Assembly: GCA_964035545.1 (NCBI GenBank)
Contig: OZ037768.1
Span: forward strand, 3,399,501 to 3,463,500
Source: Bugula neritina
Taxonomy: Eukaryota > Bryozoa > Gymnolaemata > Cheilostomatida > Bugulidae
DNA: 64,000 bases
Direction of reading: 5' to 3'
In this document: piece by piece, positions 61,901 through 64,000 of the stretch
Layout: every line of letters begins with the position of its first letter
How positions within the stretch are numbered: position 1 is the first letter of the stretch
Notes under the pieces: generated by a model
Databases searched by the model: none
Seen by the model: only the letters and a program-made list of their open reading frames with translations
Told to the model about the DNA's origin: nothing
Position numbers and translations under genes: made by a program

Positions 61901-64000
61901 CCTTCCCCCTCCCCCCACAGTACAGTCTTTGCTCTTGAGTACAGATACTTGGCTAGTGAACGGGTTGAATATAGCAGAATAAACTGGACTATAGTGAACT
62001 AGATTGATGTAGAGTTGTATTAAATCGGTGTCCATGATGTGAATCAGTTGTAAGCCATGTGTAAGTGCAAATAGAGCAATACACCAGTGAAGATTCAGAT
62101 TAAACACTAACCTAGTTCCCTATAATGTCATGTAACGACATATCAAAGATCAAAAAGTACTGACCGACATTTTGATGAGTTTCTGCAGCATCAGCAGTAG
62201 GATTTCTAAGCAGCTTTCCTTTATGCAGTATATGAGCTGCATTGATGAGCAAACATAAGAGCTCAGTGTTTTCTCCCATGAGCTCTAGAAATGCTACACA
62301 GGAAGCTGCTATCTCGGGATTCTCGTAATACTTGACGGCCAGGAAGTGAACTTGACCCACAATTAACTTCAATCTAAAAGACAACTCTCAACACTTAGCA
62401 TAGCTGTTAATAACAAACACAGGTGAACGGTAGTATCTAGATGGCAATCTGCAAATCTACTTTCACACACTGATTAACACAACCAACCAATTTATACCAA
62501 CAAATTTAAAAGAGCATTATTTATTGTCAATTTCCAAGCAACAAAATTTAAACACTTCTGTGTTAAGGTTTTTTTCAAAAATTTATTCCATAGTTAAGTT
62601 TTTAATTCAGTGAAATAATAAAATAATTGAGATCCATTTTCATTGGCTAAAAAACTAACAAGTAATAAACAGAATCACAAACCCATTTCTAAGGTATATA
62701 CATGATGTTGTAGAATAAAAAACTACCAAATTACCCACCTAGTTGCAGCAATAGTTGTGCCATTGCTTTGGCTCATTTCATCTGACAGGAAAACAACAAA
62801 GGCAAAGCTGGGTCTGGCCTGCTTCAGGTAGTACATGAATGTCAGCTTTTCCTGCAGGCCATATTTTTCAGCTAATGCTTGGTTGCCGAAATGGGGCATT
62901 TCAGATGAAGAACCTGAAGCATACATTTAAAAATAGAGTACAGCTGGCTTTCTAAAATAGTAAAACAGAAATTTTAAGATACTTTTAATTCTATATAATG
63001 GCAATTTCAATTTATTCACTACCACATACCATCTCCACTAATTTGGGTCCTGAAGAGGTTATTTCCATGCAGTGCACCCCATTTCTAAAATAATGAATAA
63101 TTGGAATAACTTGAGTAAAGCACAGTACTATCAATGCAACAGTTTTGTAATATAACAGAATATTACGCATTAATACACTACTATATAGCATAGAAACATA
63201 TTAAATTGTATGTAATCATATTGCTTCATATCATACAAAGTGACCCAACACGGCAAGAAAGACACCTGTAGTGCTTTACTAGCACAATTGATGAAAATAT
63301 CATCCAGCACAATTGAAGGTTCTATAAATAGAGCTTTTTTATAAACTGACTTCATGTACAGAAATATCTCAGTCACTCATTACAGTGACAGCTATATAAA
63401 TATGGTAAAAAAGCGCAAGTAAAGAATAGCAATGAATTTACGCAAGCTCTATATATATACACGCAGACACACCTCTATCAACTTGTACATGGTAATAACA
63501 GGTGGGTCATCGTGCTTGCTGTCAGCAGTGTCCAGCAGGTGTCTGAGGAGGGGGTGATCAGAGCAGCGAGTGAGTTGATCAGCACTGAGCTGCACTTTAC
63601 TTCCTTCCTATACACATACACTGGTACCATAATGGGTGGAACAACTCCGAGTGGTGATTGGAAAATTTGTTATACATTGAGACAGCCATTACTGACACTC
63701 AGAGCATAGCATTATTATTATTTGAGTTGCAGTAAGGAATCAACACACGACATCAAACATAGTTACATAATCAGCACATTGTATAACTTACCACAAAGGA
63801 ACCATGATGTATAATTTGTAACTGACCAATGATAAACTTCGATACATAATGCTTAACCAACCAATGTAAGACACGCCTTCTCCCACACTAATAAGATACT
63901 ATAGAATACAACCTACCAATAAGGGGCTGTGATACATAATATTACAAAGAGCAACATCCGTTAGCTGGTGGTCCAACTGTTCACTGATTTCAATGTAGGG
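46925..64000 (-). CDS. SPG11: SPG11 (spatacsin), 3' 30 exons; 5' part beyond the window edge
   Basis: Spatacsin works with spastizin and AP-5 in lysosome reformation; loss in humans causes spastic paraplegia 11. Exons, transcript order: 63917-64000 (cut), 63473-63607, 63030-63084, 62739-62913, 62165-62373, 61496-61604, 61085-61244, 60817-60997, 60293-60409, 59767-59918, 59323-59520, 58960-59064, 58422-58590, 57648-57856, 57150-57287, 56819-56977, 56151-56306, 55920-56039, 55479-55614, 55134-55276, 54509-54583, 53479-53611, 53213-53374, 52907-53049, 52588-52695, 52255-52432, 51751-51818, 48658-48807, 47589-47737, 46925-47117. They sum to 4269 nt, 1422 codons and a stop, without a break; human spatacsin has about 2443 residues. 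Recognised by IGRFSEMTYIFDTLKQNH, AVLDYLRRFCPGDND, LKKLLFYCKDV and YKLAQ at the C-terminus, and HIPNDVFAVLF with VLAACHS. One intron has a GC donor. The exon 9 donor (60292) is the least certain. Confidence 0.96.
49937..50164. repeat. 38-bp tandem repeat, 6 copies
   Basis: Six consecutive 38-bp units starting TGATGGGATGTAGAAGAG at 49937, 49975, 50013, 50051, 50089 and 50127. They are nearly identical; GGTGAT against GATGAT is the only variation noticed, so the array is young. Confidence 0.97.
50640..51490. repeat. 21-bp minisatellite, about 40 copies, with 294-bp higher-order repeat
   Basis: The unit is TTTAGTGTATATTACTGCATC with C/T and A/G variants. Because 21 is a multiple of three and the unit has no stop in several frames, it gives long open frames on both strands (about 290 codons each) that are artefacts. 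Variant units (GAGTAT at 51020 and 51314; GCACCT at 51095 and 51389) recur exactly 294 bp (14 units) apart, showing a block duplication. Confidence 0.97.
51588..51715. repeat. 34-bp tandem repeat, about 3.6 copies
   Basis: Units starting GACTGACTAGCTGTGTA at 51621, 51655 and 51689, with a slightly shorter first unit at 51588. Each unit contains an AAGAAAGAGAGAAA purine run. It lies 36 bp from the SPG11 exon ending at 51751. Confidence 0.93.
53925..54500. repeat. 20-bp AT-rich satellite with 176-bp higher-order repeat
   Basis: About 28 units of ATGATATATTATGATACTAT and variants fill most of one SPG11 intron and stop about 10 bp before the exon ending at 54509. A distinct ACATCTAGAGAGTTATATG interruption occurs at 54071 and 54247, 176 bp apart, so a larger block was duplicated. 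Confidence 0.95.
54919..55052. repeat. 45-bp tandem repeat, 3 copies
   Basis: Three units starting AGACATCAT and containing CCTTTTCATATTAG, in the intron before SPG11 exon 54509-54583. The third copy is the most diverged. Confidence 0.88.
55332..55445. repeat. 19-bp tandem repeat, 6 copies
   Basis: Six units of ACATGAGCACACAACTACT with T/C variants (ACACGAGC, GCATGAGC), between two SPG11 exons (55134-55276 and 55479-55614). Confidence 0.95.
59535..59680. repeat. (TATAC)n/(TATGA)n low-complexity run in SPG11 intron
   Basis: About 145 bp of TATACTATAC-like pentamers with TATGATATAC variants, directly upstream (in transcript terms) of the exon ending at 59767. Confidence 0.85.

Overview
This window is nuclear DNA of an animal. 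It is AT-rich, the genes are split by many short GT-AG introns, and the proteins are metazoan families: innexins, SIRT7, ARMC7, hnRNP A/B/D, bZIP, MAP3K and spatacsin. Three innexin genes rule out vertebrate-type, placozoan or sponge gene content. The first extracellular loop of the third innexin resembles lophotrochozoan (spiralian) innexins, so a marine lophotrochozoan invertebrate is my best guess, with low confidence; I cannot name the species. All gene models were built by hand from splice signals. For each complete gene the summed exon lengths are a multiple of three with no internal stop.

Layout. 1-2664: AT-rich, no gene seen. 2665-14902: three innexin genes in tandem on the + strand (A, B, C). 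A and B share all internal exon lengths; C has different intron positions and a 50-bp tandem duplication spanning one of its splice acceptors. 15274-15987: a LINE reverse-transcriptase fragment (- strand). 16281-17352: an unrecognised 186-aa single-pass membrane protein. 19319-22091: full-length SIRT7 (+), tail-to-tail with ARMC7 (22451-24225, -). 24370-26200: simple and self-complementary repeats. 26554-28752 and 29829-33188: two tandem hnRNP A/B/D (Squid-like) genes (+) with matching exon structure. 34385-36397: a bZIP factor (+) with a TATA box and a first AUG that opens a uORF overlapping the main start. 37185-42911: a MEKK/MAP3K19-like kinase (-) with an N-terminus that looks myristoylated and palmitoylated. 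46925-64000: the 3' 30 exons of SPG11/spatacsin (-), running off the right edge, with several minisatellites in its introns.

The genes do not form one pathway. The local structure comes from tandem duplication (innexins, hnRNPs) and from satellite growth in introns. The most interesting points are the ATF4-like uORF layout of the bZIP gene, the predicted dual acylation of the MAP3K, the duplicated splice acceptor in innexin C, the unknown Lys-rich membrane protein, and higher-order repeats in the SPG11 introns. I saw no rRNA, tRNA, CRISPR array or complete transposon.
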